From Spongiivirga sp046524175 (GTDB lineage: Bacteria > Bacteroidota > Bacteroidia > Flavobacteriales > Flavobacteriaceae), in NCBI RefSeq assembly GCF_046524175.1, contig NZ_JBEFZF010000005.1, positions 62,001 through 126,000 of the forward strand: a stretch of DNA of 64,000 nucleotides, given 5' to 3'. Below are positions 34,986 through 42,491 of this stretch, one piece after another. Below the pieces are notes generated by a model, which worked only from the letters and a program-made list of their open reading frames with translations, was not told the origin of the DNA and did not search any database. A program made the position numbers and the translations under genes. The number at the start of each line of letters is the position of its first letter. Position 1 is the first letter of the stretch.

Positions 34986-35068
34986 CGCTTGCTAACAATA
35001 TATAACCCAAAAGTAATAACTTAAAACTAATAACTTACGGCTATATAGGACCGTTCACATTAATTAAG
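34984..35068 (+). repeat. attC-like site closing cassette 13 (short type)
   Basis: Left arm AACGCTTGCTAAC (34984-34996), spacer AAT, inner ATATAACC. A conserved middle AAAAGTAATAACTTAAAAC is also found in the sites at 24504, 27681 and 37528. Right CGGCTATATAGG, spacer ACC, arm GTTCACATTAATTAAG (35053-35068). Confidence 0.78.
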
Positions 35069-35077
35069 AAAACCAAA

Positions 35078-35551
35078 TTGGAAATTAGGGAGATACATAG
35101 AAATGACTATACCATTTCAACTGACAAGGATAAATTAGATATTTTGAGCATTCACAAATTCCTTGCAAACGAAACTGATTGGGCTAATGGAATTCCAATC
35201 AATACCTTAAAAACATCCATTGAAAACTCTTTAAATTTTGGACTTTATTACCAAAACGAGCAAATTGGCTTTGCTAGAATAATTTCAGATTATTCTACTA
35301 TTGCTTATTTAGGAGATGTTTATATTCTAAAAGAATATAGAGGAAAGGGATTGAGTAATTGGCTTATGAATGAAATAATGGGACACCCAAATCTTCAAGG
35401 ATTAAGACGCTGGATTTTATTAACTAATACGGCTGAATGGCTTTACAAAAAGTATGGGTTTACGGAATTACCTAATCCTGAATTTTATTTAGAAAAACAC
35501 AATCCTAATGTATACAACAGACTAGAGAAAACGAATGCCGACAACGGATAA
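35078..35551 (+). CDS. GNAT-family N-acetyltransferase (cassette 14)
   Basis: 157 residues. The start is TTG 35078: the reading MEIREIHRNDYTISTDKDK begins at the usual GNAT position and no ATG lies upstream before the attachment core. The acetyl-CoA motif is visible as LGDVYILKEYRGKGLSNWLMNE (split, about 85-106, RGKGLS loop), followed by the late strand ILLTNTAEWLYKKYGF. Substrate unknown. The last codons (NADNG) overlap the left arm of the closing attC-like site. Confidence 0.87.
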   Translation: MEIREIHRNDYTISTDKDKLDILSIHKFLANETDWANGIPINTLKTSIENSLNFGLYYQNEQIGFARIISDYSTIAYLGDVYILKEYRGKGLSNWLMNEIMGHPNLQGLRRWILLTNTAEWLYKKYGFTELPNPEFYLEKHNPNVYNRLEKTNADNG

Positions 35552-35606
35552 AAATAATAACAATTAATCCGCTAGTACCCATATACAAGGCCGTTCAAGC
35601 ACATTA
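35531..35606 (+). repeat. attC-like site closing cassette 14, overlapping the GNAT stop
   Basis: Left arm ACGAATGCCGACAAC (35531-35545) contains the last codons of the GNAT gene. Right side CCATATAC, spacer AAGGCC, arm GTTCAAGCACATTA (35593-35606). The right arm plus following AGCTAG is nearly the same as those at 49173 and 51176. Confidence 0.7.
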
Positions 35607-35707
35607 GCTAGTCTGCTTTGCAACTGTCGTGTGTTCGTTTCGCTCGGAACAGCTAAAGCGAATCCATTTTGAAAACGACTTCAGATTTTTTCCTATTCAT
35701 TTTAAAA

Positions 35708-35719
35708 ATCGTATACGAT
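35708..35719 (+). promoter_or_regulatory. Palindromic operator upstream of the GntR gene
   Basis: ATCGTATACGAT is a perfect 12-bp palindrome 16 bases before the GntR start. The GTATAC centre is typical of FadR-subfamily GntR operators. It probably mediates autoregulation and control of the serine hydrolase behind it. Confidence 0.65.
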
Positions 35720-35735
35720 ATATTATTTTTACCTC

Positions 35736-36353
35736 ATGATTCAAAAAATTACCTATCGAGACCAAGTAAGAAAATTACTTCTTGATAAAATGAAAACTGG
35801 GGAATTATTAGCAGGAAATTCCTTATCACTTGCATCAATTGCAAGAGAGCTAGAGGTAAGTGTTACACCAATCAGAGAAGCTTTAACTCAATTAGAATAT
35901 TCAAGAATCATTAAATATATACCAAATCGTGGTTTTATTATTCCAGAATTAAATGACTCAAAAGCCAAAAATTTATACCAACTCGTTGCCAACCTAGAAG
36001 CCTTAGCCATTGAAAATTCTGTTTATTCTAAATCAACAATCACAAAACTAAAAAAACAACAAAAGGAGATTGAAAATGCAAAAAGCGCTATCGACCGAAT
36101 TAATGCGGATATTAAGTTCCATAACATCCTAACCTCGGAATATGATAATCAAACAGCACAACAAATTTTACTTGACTTAAAAACAAGAATATTTTTCTAT
36201 GAAGTTGAATTCATGAAACATCAACAATTTCATAAGAATTCAAAACATCACCATCATCTTATCATTGAATATATAGAAAATGGGAAAATTAAAGAGGCTG
36301 TAGAGTTAGTAAAAATTAACTGGCTTCAAATATTAGACTTTATGAAATTATGA
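35736..36353 (+). CDS. GntR-family regulator, FadR/FCD type (cassette 15)
   Basis: 205 residues. Winged-helix DNA-binding part (1-70): YRDQVRKLLLDKMKTGELLA, then LASIARELEVSVTPIREALTQLE, the GntR signature. The rest is an FCD-like helical ligand domain with DIKFHNILTSEYDNQ and a His cluster KHHHHLIIEYIENG that could bind metal. A palindromic operator lies just upstream. A serine hydrolase gene follows 26 bases downstream, so the pair forms a regulator-enzyme cassette. Confidence 0.92.
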   Translation: MIQKITYRDQVRKLLLDKMKTGELLAGNSLSLASIARELEVSVTPIREALTQLEYSRIIKYIPNRGFIIPELNDSKAKNLYQLVANLEALAIENSVYSKSTITKLKKQQKEIENAKSAIDRINADIKFHNILTSEYDNQTAQQILLDLKTRIFFYEVEFMKHQQFHKNSKHHHHLIIEYIENGKIKEAVELVKINWLQILDFMKL

Positions 36354-36379
36354 AAATACTGGATTTACAATTATAACAA

Positions 36380-37525
36380 ATGGTATTGGATATTATGAAC
36401 ACACCTAAAAAAAACTTACCTGTGCAAAATAAAAGAAGCTTGATTAAATTATCTTGTCTATTATTCTTATCCGTCTCATTCACCAGTTGTTATTCTCAAA
36501 AGAAAATAACGAACCTTGCGGGATATGAAGTTTCGACTGATTCGATAAATGAATTCATTAAATTACGAATGGACTCGCTTAATATTCCTGGACTTTCAAT
36601 TGCAGTAATTAACGATAGTAAGGTAGTGTACCATCAAACATTCGGATATGCAAACCTTGAAAAAAAACTACCGGTTACTAGCAACACTATTTTTGAAGGT
36701 GCATCTATGTCCAAATCCGTTTTTTCAACCTTTGTCATGACCTACGTTGAAGATGGGAAATTGGATTTAGACAAACCCTTATATCATTACTGGTCTTATC
36801 CAGATATAGCGCATGATGAGCGGTATAAAAAAATAACGGCGAGAATGGTTTTGAGCCATCGATCTGGATTCCCAAATTGGAGAGAAAATGAAGAGGATAG
36901 AAAACTAAAAATAAAGTTTGATCCAGGAACCAGTTATGAATATTCTGGAGAAGGGTATCAGTACTTAGCGATGGTTTTAAAACATATTGAAGGAGATGAT
37001 TGGAATAATTTAGAAATCGCCTTTCAGAAAAAGATTGCCAAGCCTTTGGGTATGGTAAATACTACTTTCATTGAAAATGACTATGCTCTTGAACACAAAG
37101 CTGAGCCTTATAATAATGAAGGAATATGGATAGATTGGAAAAATGACTATTGGTATAAAAAGGGTAAAGGTAAATTCGTTGCCCCTTCTTCCATAAGGTC
37201 TGAATCTCTTGATTTTTCTAAATGGATGATTGGCGTAATGGACAAGAAAATTCTAACAGAAAGTAGTTATTCCGAAATATTAAAGCGTCATTCAAAAATG
37301 TATACCACCTCTTCAGGTATTGATATATATTACACATTAGGTTTTGTAACCATAGACAATGAAGAATATCGCAATACTTATTTACATGGTGGGACAAATG
37401 ATGGCTTTACTTGCTATTATTTAATGGATACACATAAAAGATTTGGGTATGTACTATTTACAAATTCTATGCATGGAGAAAAACTTGGAAACGAAGTTTG
37501 GAATTATTTAGAAAGAAAATATTGA
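36380..37525 (+). CDS. Lipoprotein serine hydrolase, class C beta-lactamase-like (cassette 15)
   Basis: 381 residues; ATG 36380 or 36395 both give a lipoprotein signal (LLFLSVSFTSC). Beta-lactamase/penicillin-binding fold: GASMSKSVFSTFV carries SxxK, SYEYSGEGYQYLAMV the YxG/N motif, and YLHGGTNDGF the HGG motif in place of KTG. Such enzymes are mostly esterases or D-Ala-peptidase-like rather than true beta-lactamases. Anchored facing the periplasm. Probably under the GntR regulator encoded directly upstream. Confidence 0.87.
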   Translation: MVLDIMNTPKKNLPVQNKRSLIKLSCLLFLSVSFTSCYSQKKITNLAGYEVSTDSINEFIKLRMDSLNIPGLSIAVINDSKVVYHQTFGYANLEKKLPVTSNTIFEGASMSKSVFSTFVMTYVEDGKLDLDKPLYHYWSYPDIAHDERYKKITARMVLSHRSGFPNWRENEEDRKLKIKFDPGTSYEYSGEGYQYLAMVLKHIEGDDWNNLEIAFQKKIAKPLGMVNTTFIENDYALEHKAEPYNNEGIWIDWKNDYWYKKGKGKFVAPSSIRSESLDFSKWMIGVMDKKILTESSYSEILKRHSKMYTTSSGIDIYYTLGFVTIDNEEYRNTYLHGGTNDGFTCYYLMDTHKRFGYVLFTNSMHGEKLGNEVWNYLERKY

Positions 37526-37527
37526 CA

Positions 37528-37613
37528 AAAACGAATTACAACATGGTATAATTAAAAAGTAATAACTTAAAACCAATAACTTGGGGATATATAAGCCCAT
37601 AGGACACCATTAG
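37528..37613 (+). repeat. attC-like site closing cassette 15 (short type)
   Basis: Left arm AAAACGAATTACAAC (37528-37542), inner GTATAATT, conserved middle AAAAGTAATAACTTAAAACC, inner GGATATATA, spacer AGCCC, right arm ATAGGACACCATTAG (37599-37613). A close relative of the site at 34984. Confidence 0.75.
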
Positions 37614-37615
37614 AA

Positions 37616-38554
37616 ATGAATTTCAAAATAGATATTAGAAATAACATTCTAAATCAGTTTTCAGAACAACTGAAAACGGAAGTCATCGATAACACACTGG
37701 TATTACCACCCAACTTTGGTAACGGGCAAATAGCATTATATCAGTTTCCAAATCAAATAGAATTTTACCATTTAAAATGTACTGTCTCGGAAATTGTTGA
37801 ATTACGATCAACCAATCCAAGAAATAGTGAATGGTTACTCTTTAACATCAATCTTTCTAAGTCTGCTATCGAAAAAACTGTTAACAATCAAAAAATTAAC
37901 TTTCAGAAATTTCTCCCCTCAGGGATATTATTTTATACACGCGATACACATGTATTTAGTTCCAATCCCAAAAACTCCGATTTTGAGATCGTTTTAATAC
38001 GGGTTCATACAGATTTTTTCAAAGAATATGAAGGTGACAAGATTTTCAAATTGAAAAATTCTAAAAAAGCAATTATCTATGAAGACCTAAACTATGCTAT
38101 GGAAAATGCCTTAATGAACATTATAAAGTTTAAGGACAATAGAATAAGAGCGAACGCCTTTTTGATGCAATTTTTAGCTGATATTCTTGATAAACTGAAA
38201 GGCAGAGAACTTTCTACAACTTACGAGCATCTGCATCCTTCAGATGTTAAAGGGCTTTTCATAGCTTCTGCCTACTTAAGAAATCCTGTTGCTCATACTG
38301 TTCCTTCAGTTAAAGAACTAGCAGAAATCGCCGGAATGGGAACTACTAAGTTTAAAACTACTTTCAAACAAGTGTTTGGAAAAGCGCCTATCCAATACCA
38401 TCAAAAGATTAAATTTGATTATGCCAAAACTGAATTAGAGAGTAAACGTAAATCTGCAAGTGAGTTAAGTTATGAACTAGGCTATTCGCATCCCTCAAAA
38501 TTTACAAGTGCCTTTAAGAAAATATTTGGCACTGTTCCCTCCACATTCAATTAA
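37616..38554 (+). CDS. AraC-family regulator (cassette 16)
   Basis: 312 residues. N-terminal ~190 residues form an effector-sensing domain (QIALYQFPNQIEFYHLKCTV). The C-terminal 100 are the two-HTH AraC domain: SVKELAEIAGMGTTKFKTTFKQVFGKAPIQYH and ASELSYELGYSHPSKFTSAFKKIFGTVPSTF (each described piecewise, about 225-312). It starts 17 bases after the attachment core. A degraded site separates it from the SDR gene, which could be its target. Confidence 0.9.
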   Translation: MNFKIDIRNNILNQFSEQLKTEVIDNTLVLPPNFGNGQIALYQFPNQIEFYHLKCTVSEIVELRSTNPRNSEWLLFNINLSKSAIEKTVNNQKINFQKFLPSGILFYTRDTHVFSSNPKNSDFEIVLIRVHTDFFKEYEGDKIFKLKNSKKAIIYEDLNYAMENALMNIIKFKDNRIRANAFLMQFLADILDKLKGRELSTTYEHLHPSDVKGLFIASAYLRNPVAHTVPSVKELAEIAGMGTTKFKTTFKQVFGKAPIQYHQKIKFDYAKTELESKRKSASELSYELGYSHPSKFTSAFKKIFGTVPSTFN

Positions 38555-38612
38555 AAACGTCTTACAGGTCTAATCAAACGACCTATACAGCTAATCTGGT
38601 CACTGCCATTCG
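38554..38612 (+). repeat. Degraded attC-like site after the AraC gene
   Basis: AAAAACGTCTTAC (left-arm-like) is partly complementary to the core opening the AraC cassette (ATAGGACACC). AGGTC/GACCT form a small stem, then CAGCTAATCTGGTCACTGCCATTC. No clear right core. Probably decayed. Confidence 0.4.
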
Positions 38613-38627
38613 CTCTAGTTTTGCAAT

Positions 38628-39590
38628 ATGAAAATATTTGTAACAGGGGGTTCTGGATTTGTAGGACAAAGTATTATTCCAATACTTATCGAAAATGGAT
38701 TTGAGATTCTTGCGCTAGCAAGAAGCCCAAAATCTGCGAGTAAAATAAAATCAATGGGTGCTATTCCCATAGTAGATGACTTAACAACGCTATCTAAAAA
38801 TACGGAGCATGCGTTAAAAGGATGTGATTATGTGCTGCATTCAGCAGCTCATATGGACTTGACCTATGATAAAGAGCTTTTCTACAAAATCAATGTGAAT
38901 GCCACCAAGGATTTGCTTAAAAAATCAAAAGAAAATGGTATTGAGAAGTTCATTTATATCAGTGCAGCACCTGTGGTTCCAGGTTCACCAATCATAAATT
39001 TATCTGAAAAGGATGCGGGTAAAAAGCTACCAAAAGCATTATACCCAAAAACAAAAGCGATAGCTGAGAAGGCAGTTTTAGCGGCAAATACCACATCATT
39101 TAAAACCATTTCTCTTCGTCCACCAGCTATTTGGGGACCAAATAACCATCATTATGATGATTTATTAGAAAACGTAAAAAATGGCAAATGGAGGTGGATT
39201 GGTGGCGGTCATCAAATATTATCTACCATTCATGTTAAAAACTTGGCAAGTGCAGTAATAGCTGCCTTTAAGTCAGAAAAAGGTGGAGAAGCCTACTTTG
39301 TGACAGATGGAGATAGAAGATCGGTCAAGAAAACCTTCACTGCAATATTAAATGCCGAAGGACTTGACCCTGGAGATAAGGAACTTCCTAGAAATGTCGC
39401 ACTATTTTTTGCTCACTTATTTGGCGGAATATGGAAAATCTTGAGGCTCAAATCAAGACCACCAGTGATGCCATTAATGATTCGATTAATGGGTACTGAA
39501 TTTTCAGTGTCTGATCAAAAAGCAAGAGATCAATTAGGATATAAAAATGTAATTGATTTTCAACAAGGAGTTAAAGAACTAAAATCGTAA
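38628..39590 (+). CDS. NAD-dependent epimerase/dehydratase (extended SDR)
   Basis: 320 residues. Rossmann motif TGGSGFVGQSIIP at 6-18, DYVLHSAAHMDLTYD (NAG-equivalent region), catalytic YPKTKAIAEKAVLAA (Tyr-x3-Lys) and LRPPAIWGPN. It resembles flavobacterial NAD-dependent epimerases acting on sugars or sterol-like substrates; the substrate is not evident. The C-terminus carries a hydrophobic stretch (NVALFFAHLFGGIWKILRL). Followed after 8 bases by two DUF2147 genes, forming one transcription unit. Confidence 0.88.
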   Translation: MKIFVTGGSGFVGQSIIPILIENGFEILALARSPKSASKIKSMGAIPIVDDLTTLSKNTEHALKGCDYVLHSAAHMDLTYDKELFYKINVNATKDLLKKSKENGIEKFIYISAAPVVPGSPIINLSEKDAGKKLPKALYPKTKAIAEKAVLAANTTSFKTISLRPPAIWGPNNHHYDDLLENVKNGKWRWIGGGHQILSTIHVKNLASAVIAAFKSEKGGEAYFVTDGDRRSVKKTFTAILNAEGLDPGDKELPRNVALFFAHLFGGIWKILRLKSRPPVMPLMIRLMGTEFSVSDQKARDQLGYKNVIDFQQGVKELKS

Positions 39591-39598
39591 TAAAAAAT

Positions 39599-40015
39599 AT
39601 GAAAACACTAGTAACAATAATAACATTTATCCTTTTTACAACTTTTTCTTTTTCACAATCTGAGGGAGATAACATAATTGGAGAATACTGGACAGAAACT
39701 AAAGAAGGAAAAATAGAAATATTTAAAAAAGACAACATATATTTTGGTAAAATTATTTGGAGAAAAGATGCTCGTTTGGATACGGAAAATTCTGATAAAA
39801 ATCTTCAAAATAGGAGTGTTATCGGAATTGTCTTCATGAAAGATTTTATTTATAAAAACAATAAATGGGTAAATGGAGAAATCTATTCTATTGAAAACGG
39901 CGGGACTTATTCTGGGAAATTATGGCTCAAGGAGAACGGGAAGATACTAAAAATGAGAGGTTATATTGGAGTATCATTATTGGGGAAAACTGCGACTTTT
40001 ACAAGAGTAGAATGA
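39599..40015 (+). CDS. DUF2147 secreted protein
   Basis: 138 residues. Signal peptide MKTLVTIITFILFTTFSFSQ. The DUF2147 domain shows GEYWTETKEGKIEIFKKDN, YFGKIIWRKDARLDTENSDK, WVNGEIYSIENGGTYSGKLWL and KMRGYIGVSLLGKTATFTR, a lipocalin-like beta-barrel of unknown ligand. Its stop overlaps the start of a second DUF2147 gene (ATGA). Confidence 0.88.
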   Translation: MKTLVTIITFILFTTFSFSQSEGDNIIGEYWTETKEGKIEIFKKDNIYFGKIIWRKDARLDTENSDKNLQNRSVIGIVFMKDFIYKNNKWVNGEIYSIENGGTYSGKLWLKENGKILKMRGYIGVSLLGKTATFTRVE

Positions 40016-40437
40016 TGGGAGAAATTAAATATTTGCTGCTTTTATTGTTGGTCGTAGTCGTAATTCTTATCGGATGCGGTAATCGATATTATATAAATAG
40101 GCAGGTATCTGCTGATGACATTCTTGGGATATATGTAAATCCTGACAAATCAAGAACAGTTAAAGTTTATAAAGAGAATGGTCAATATTTTGGTATTATA
40201 CATTCAGCACCAGACGAACCCGATGGAAGTGAAGGCATTGGTTTTATAGTATTTAAGAATTTCGTATTCGATCAGGATGATAAAACTTGGAAAGAAGGTA
40301 AGCTTCATTCCCCAATGTACGCAAGGAATGTTTTTCCGGGAACTCTAAGATTAGATACTAACAAAAATCTTATTGTACGAGGATTTATTGGTTTTAAGTT
40401 TTTAGGTGGAAATTCAATTTTTCCAAGGCAAAATTAG
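40012..40437 (+). CDS. DUF2147 lipoprotein
   Basis: 141 residues from ATG 40012, overlapping the previous stop. A frame-open upstream extension to 39922 lies inside the previous gene and is rejected. Lipobox at LIGCG after a strong hydrophobic run. The DUF2147 pattern is shorter and more diverged than in the gene before (ILGIYVNPDKSRTVKVYKENG, YFGIIHSAP, IVRGFIGFKFLGG). Two adjacent paralogues of different anchoring suggest an old duplication. Confidence 0.82.
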   Translation: MMGEIKYLLLLLLVVVVILIGCGNRYYINRQVSADDILGIYVNPDKSRTVKVYKENGQYFGIIHSAPDEPDGSEGIGFIVFKNFVFDQDDKTWKEGKLHSPMYARNVFPGTLRLDTNKNLIVRGFIGFKFLGGNSIFPRQN

Positions 40438-40554
40438 TAGTGTTTGTAATAGTATGAATCGATTTTTTCTATATCCATTACAGGCTACAGCAAAAGAAAA
40501 ACGATTTGGGATAACGGATTGACTAAAATTACGGAAGGAATAAAATGTACATAA

Positions 40555-40744
40555 CTGTACCCAACGACGGTTATAGTTCATTACCACTGAAAAAATATAA
40601 TTGTCTTTGAACGGAATTAAAAAAATAACTACCAACAACGTGTAGAATTTATAGCTGCTCTTCTTCAAAGAATATTTACTACTTTTAATTATTACTGATT
40701 CCTTACATAGGAATCAAATACGAATACTTTAGCCGCCATTATGC
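40555..40744 (+). repeat. attC-like site with two left halves
   Basis: Left-half motif 1 CCCAACGACGGTTATAGTTC (from 40560) and left-half motif 2 ACCAACAACGTGTAGAATTTATAG (from 40631) precede one right side (AGCCGCC, ATTATGC at 40738-40744). A stem TGATTCC/GGAATCA lies at 40697-40715. The rest of the 332-base gap (40438-40769) has no gene. It looks like two sites fused by loss of the cassette between them. Confidence 0.5.
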
Positions 40745-40769
40745 AAGAGACACTTCATAAAAATTGATA

Positions 40770-41588
40770 ATGGAGTTAAATCCGAAAACATATAAGCCGA
40801 ATATCAAACTAACAGCCTTTGTCAAACGGTATTGGACATTGGACGGAGAAAAGGAAAAAGTTCCTCTTAAAAACACCATCGTACCAGATGGAACAATGAA
40901 ATTAATTTTTCATTATGGTCACACTTATAAGCACCATTCAAAAAGTGGAGACATTACAGTTTTACCAAAATGCTTTTTAATTGGACAATTGACAAAGCCT
41001 TATGTGATTGAACCTACTGGAGTAACGGGCAGTTTTGTTGTTCAATTCAAACCAAATGGATTTTTACCTTTTGCGACAATCCCAATTAAAGAAATGGAAA
41101 ATACTGCAGTACCATTAGACAAATTATTTGGAGATAAAGGCAAAAAACTTGGTGAGCTAATCTTAAACGCTAACCATACCTCTGAAAGAATTCAAATTAT
41201 TGAGACCTTTCTTCTTAAAGAATTAGCCGATAAAAAGACTATTGACATTATTGTAAATTCAACAGTTGAAACAATCTTCAATACAAATGGGCAGTTTTCT
41301 GTAAATGAATTTTCAAAGCGTACAAATATCAACAGAAGACAATTAGCTCGTAAATTTTCTTCAACCATTGGGTTAAGTCCAAAGCAACTTGCAAAAACAA
41401 TCAGAATTCAAACAACTTTGAAATCATTACTAAATGAAGAACTTACAAGCCTAACTGATTTGGCTTATGAAAACGAATATTTTGACCAAGCACATTTTAT
41501 AAAAGAATTCAAGGAATTTACAGGATTGACACCAAAGGAGTTTTTCGGTGACGACTTAAAATTGTCTTTGATTTTTGACAAAGAATAG
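40770..41588 (+). CDS. AraC-family regulator
   Basis: 272 residues from ATG 40770 (a TTG at 40764 is less likely). The N-terminal part resembles the DUF6597-type sensing domain (LTAFVKRYWTLDG, TIVPDGTMKLIFHYG, GSFVVQFKPNGFLPF). C-terminal AraC DNA-binding domain with FSVNEFSKRTNINRRQLARKF and LTDLAYENEYFDQAHFIKEFKEFTGLTPKEF. It is followed after 84 bases by a VOC gene, an arrangement that occurs again at 57.3 kb, so it probably controls that enzyme. Confidence 0.9.
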   Translation: MELNPKTYKPNIKLTAFVKRYWTLDGEKEKVPLKNTIVPDGTMKLIFHYGHTYKHHSKSGDITVLPKCFLIGQLTKPYVIEPTGVTGSFVVQFKPNGFLPFATIPIKEMENTAVPLDKLFGDKGKKLGELILNANHTSERIQIIETFLLKELADKKTIDIIVNSTVETIFNTNGQFSVNEFSKRTNINRRQLARKFSSTIGLSPKQLAKTIRIQTTLKSLLNEELTSLTDLAYENEYFDQAHFIKEFKEFTGLTPKEFFGDDLKLSLIFDKE

Positions 41589-41672
41589 CCCTGTCCCATT
41601 TTTACAATTTTGCCGTTTAGGTTGATTCTAGATTTGCATAGCAATAGTGCAGAAACTTAAAAACAATTTAAA

Positions 41673-42047
41673 ATGGCAAATGTAAATCCAGTCGGTTGGT
41701 TTGATCTTAATGTTGCAGACTTAGACCGAGCAAAAAAATTTTACGAAACAGTTTTCAATATAAAGCTTACTGATGCTCCCATTAAATGGGGTAAGCAATC
41801 ATTTTTTCCATTTAGCCCGGAAAGCTCTGACATATCGGGTGCATTGGTAGAGAAAGCTAATTTTGTTCCCAGTAGTAACAATACGGTGATCTATTTTGAA
41901 ACCGAAGACAACCTTGCAGAAGAACAAAGAATTGAAAAGGCTGGTGGAAAAGTTGTGCAACCCAAGATGAATATTGGTGAATTCGGCTTTGTATCCATTT
42001 TTATTGATACAGAAGGCAACACAGTGGGACTTCACTCACAACAATAA
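41673..42047 (+). CDS. VOC-family (glyoxalase-like) protein
   Basis: 124 residues. GWFDLNVADLDRAKKFYETVF is the classic VOC opening. VIYFETEDNLAEEQRIEKAGGKVVQPK and FVSIFIDTEGNTVGLHSQQ complete a two-module fold related to YdeM/CFC-type lyases. Metal ligands cannot all be assigned (a final Glu is replaced by the GLH region). Probably regulated by the upstream AraC protein. Cytosolic. Confidence 0.87.
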   Translation: MANVNPVGWFDLNVADLDRAKKFYETVFNIKLTDAPIKWGKQSFFPFSPESSDISGALVEKANFVPSSNNTVIYFETEDNLAEEQRIEKAGGKVVQPKMNIGEFGFVSIFIDTEGNTVGLHSQQ

Positions 42048-42056
42048 TTTTTACTG

Positions 42057-42218
42057 ATGGCTTATAATACCATGTTGATGAAAAACAAAGAATATAAAGG
42101 CTACCGTTGTATAAATCAAGTCGGATTTAATAACAGAAAAGACTTTGAATTTTACCTAAACGTATGCCTTGACGATAACAAAATCGCAAAACCATCAAAC
42201 AAACAAAGGTCCAAGTAA
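42057..42218 (+). CDS. Small hypothetical ORF or gene remnant
   Basis: 53 codons (MAYNTMLMKNKEYKGYRC, later GFNNRKDFEFYLNVCLDDNK, stop at 42216). No similarity recognised. Its first third coincides with GATGGCTTATAATACC and CTACCGTTGTATAAATC, which look like the two arms of a very short attachment site (about 42055-42113). The start codon is therefore doubtful. It may be a remnant cassette gene. Confidence 0.3.
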   Translation: MAYNTMLMKNKEYKGYRCINQVGFNNRKDFEFYLNVCLDDNKIAKPSNKQRSK

Positions 42219-42366
42219 ATAACAGATAACGGCTTATTGTGGATAAAAGCAATAGCGGTTCGGGTACAAGCTCGAACCGCTATTACTTTTAAATAAGTAT
42301 ATTGTAATATAAAAAGCGATGGCATCTATACGCCACTACTCTTATACTAAACGTTGCGTGTAATTA
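42219..42366 (+). repeat. attC-like site with terminator hairpin
   Basis: Left arm around AGATAAC (42224-42230), inner GGATAAAAGCAATAGCGG; right CGCCACTACTCTTATAC, spacer TAAAC, core GTTGCGTGTAATTAAG (42353-42368). Similar in design to the site at 26862. Behind it (42369-42491) are a 20-codon fragment and a second right-half (CCACAACGAAATCATGATG, 42450-42468), so several decayed units are stacked here. Confidence 0.65.
42251..42291 (+). terminator. Hairpin/terminator inside the attC-like site
   Basis: AATAGCGGTTCG (42251-42262) pairs perfectly with CGAACCGCTATT (42273-42284), 12 bp, followed two bases later by a short T-run. Confidence 0.65.
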
Positions 42367-42491
42367 AGATTAGTATGGAACAAATAAATGAGATCGACTG
42401 GATGAATGATGAAGGCGCAGAACCTTCAGGAGGATGATTCCACAACGAAATCATGATGTCAAATTTGTACCTATTTATTTAAAACAACCGT

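Noticed and set aside
39922..40011. Longer N-terminus for the second DUF2147 gene
   Set aside because: It would overlap the first DUF2147 gene by 90 bases in another frame; the ATGA overlap start gives a lipobox.
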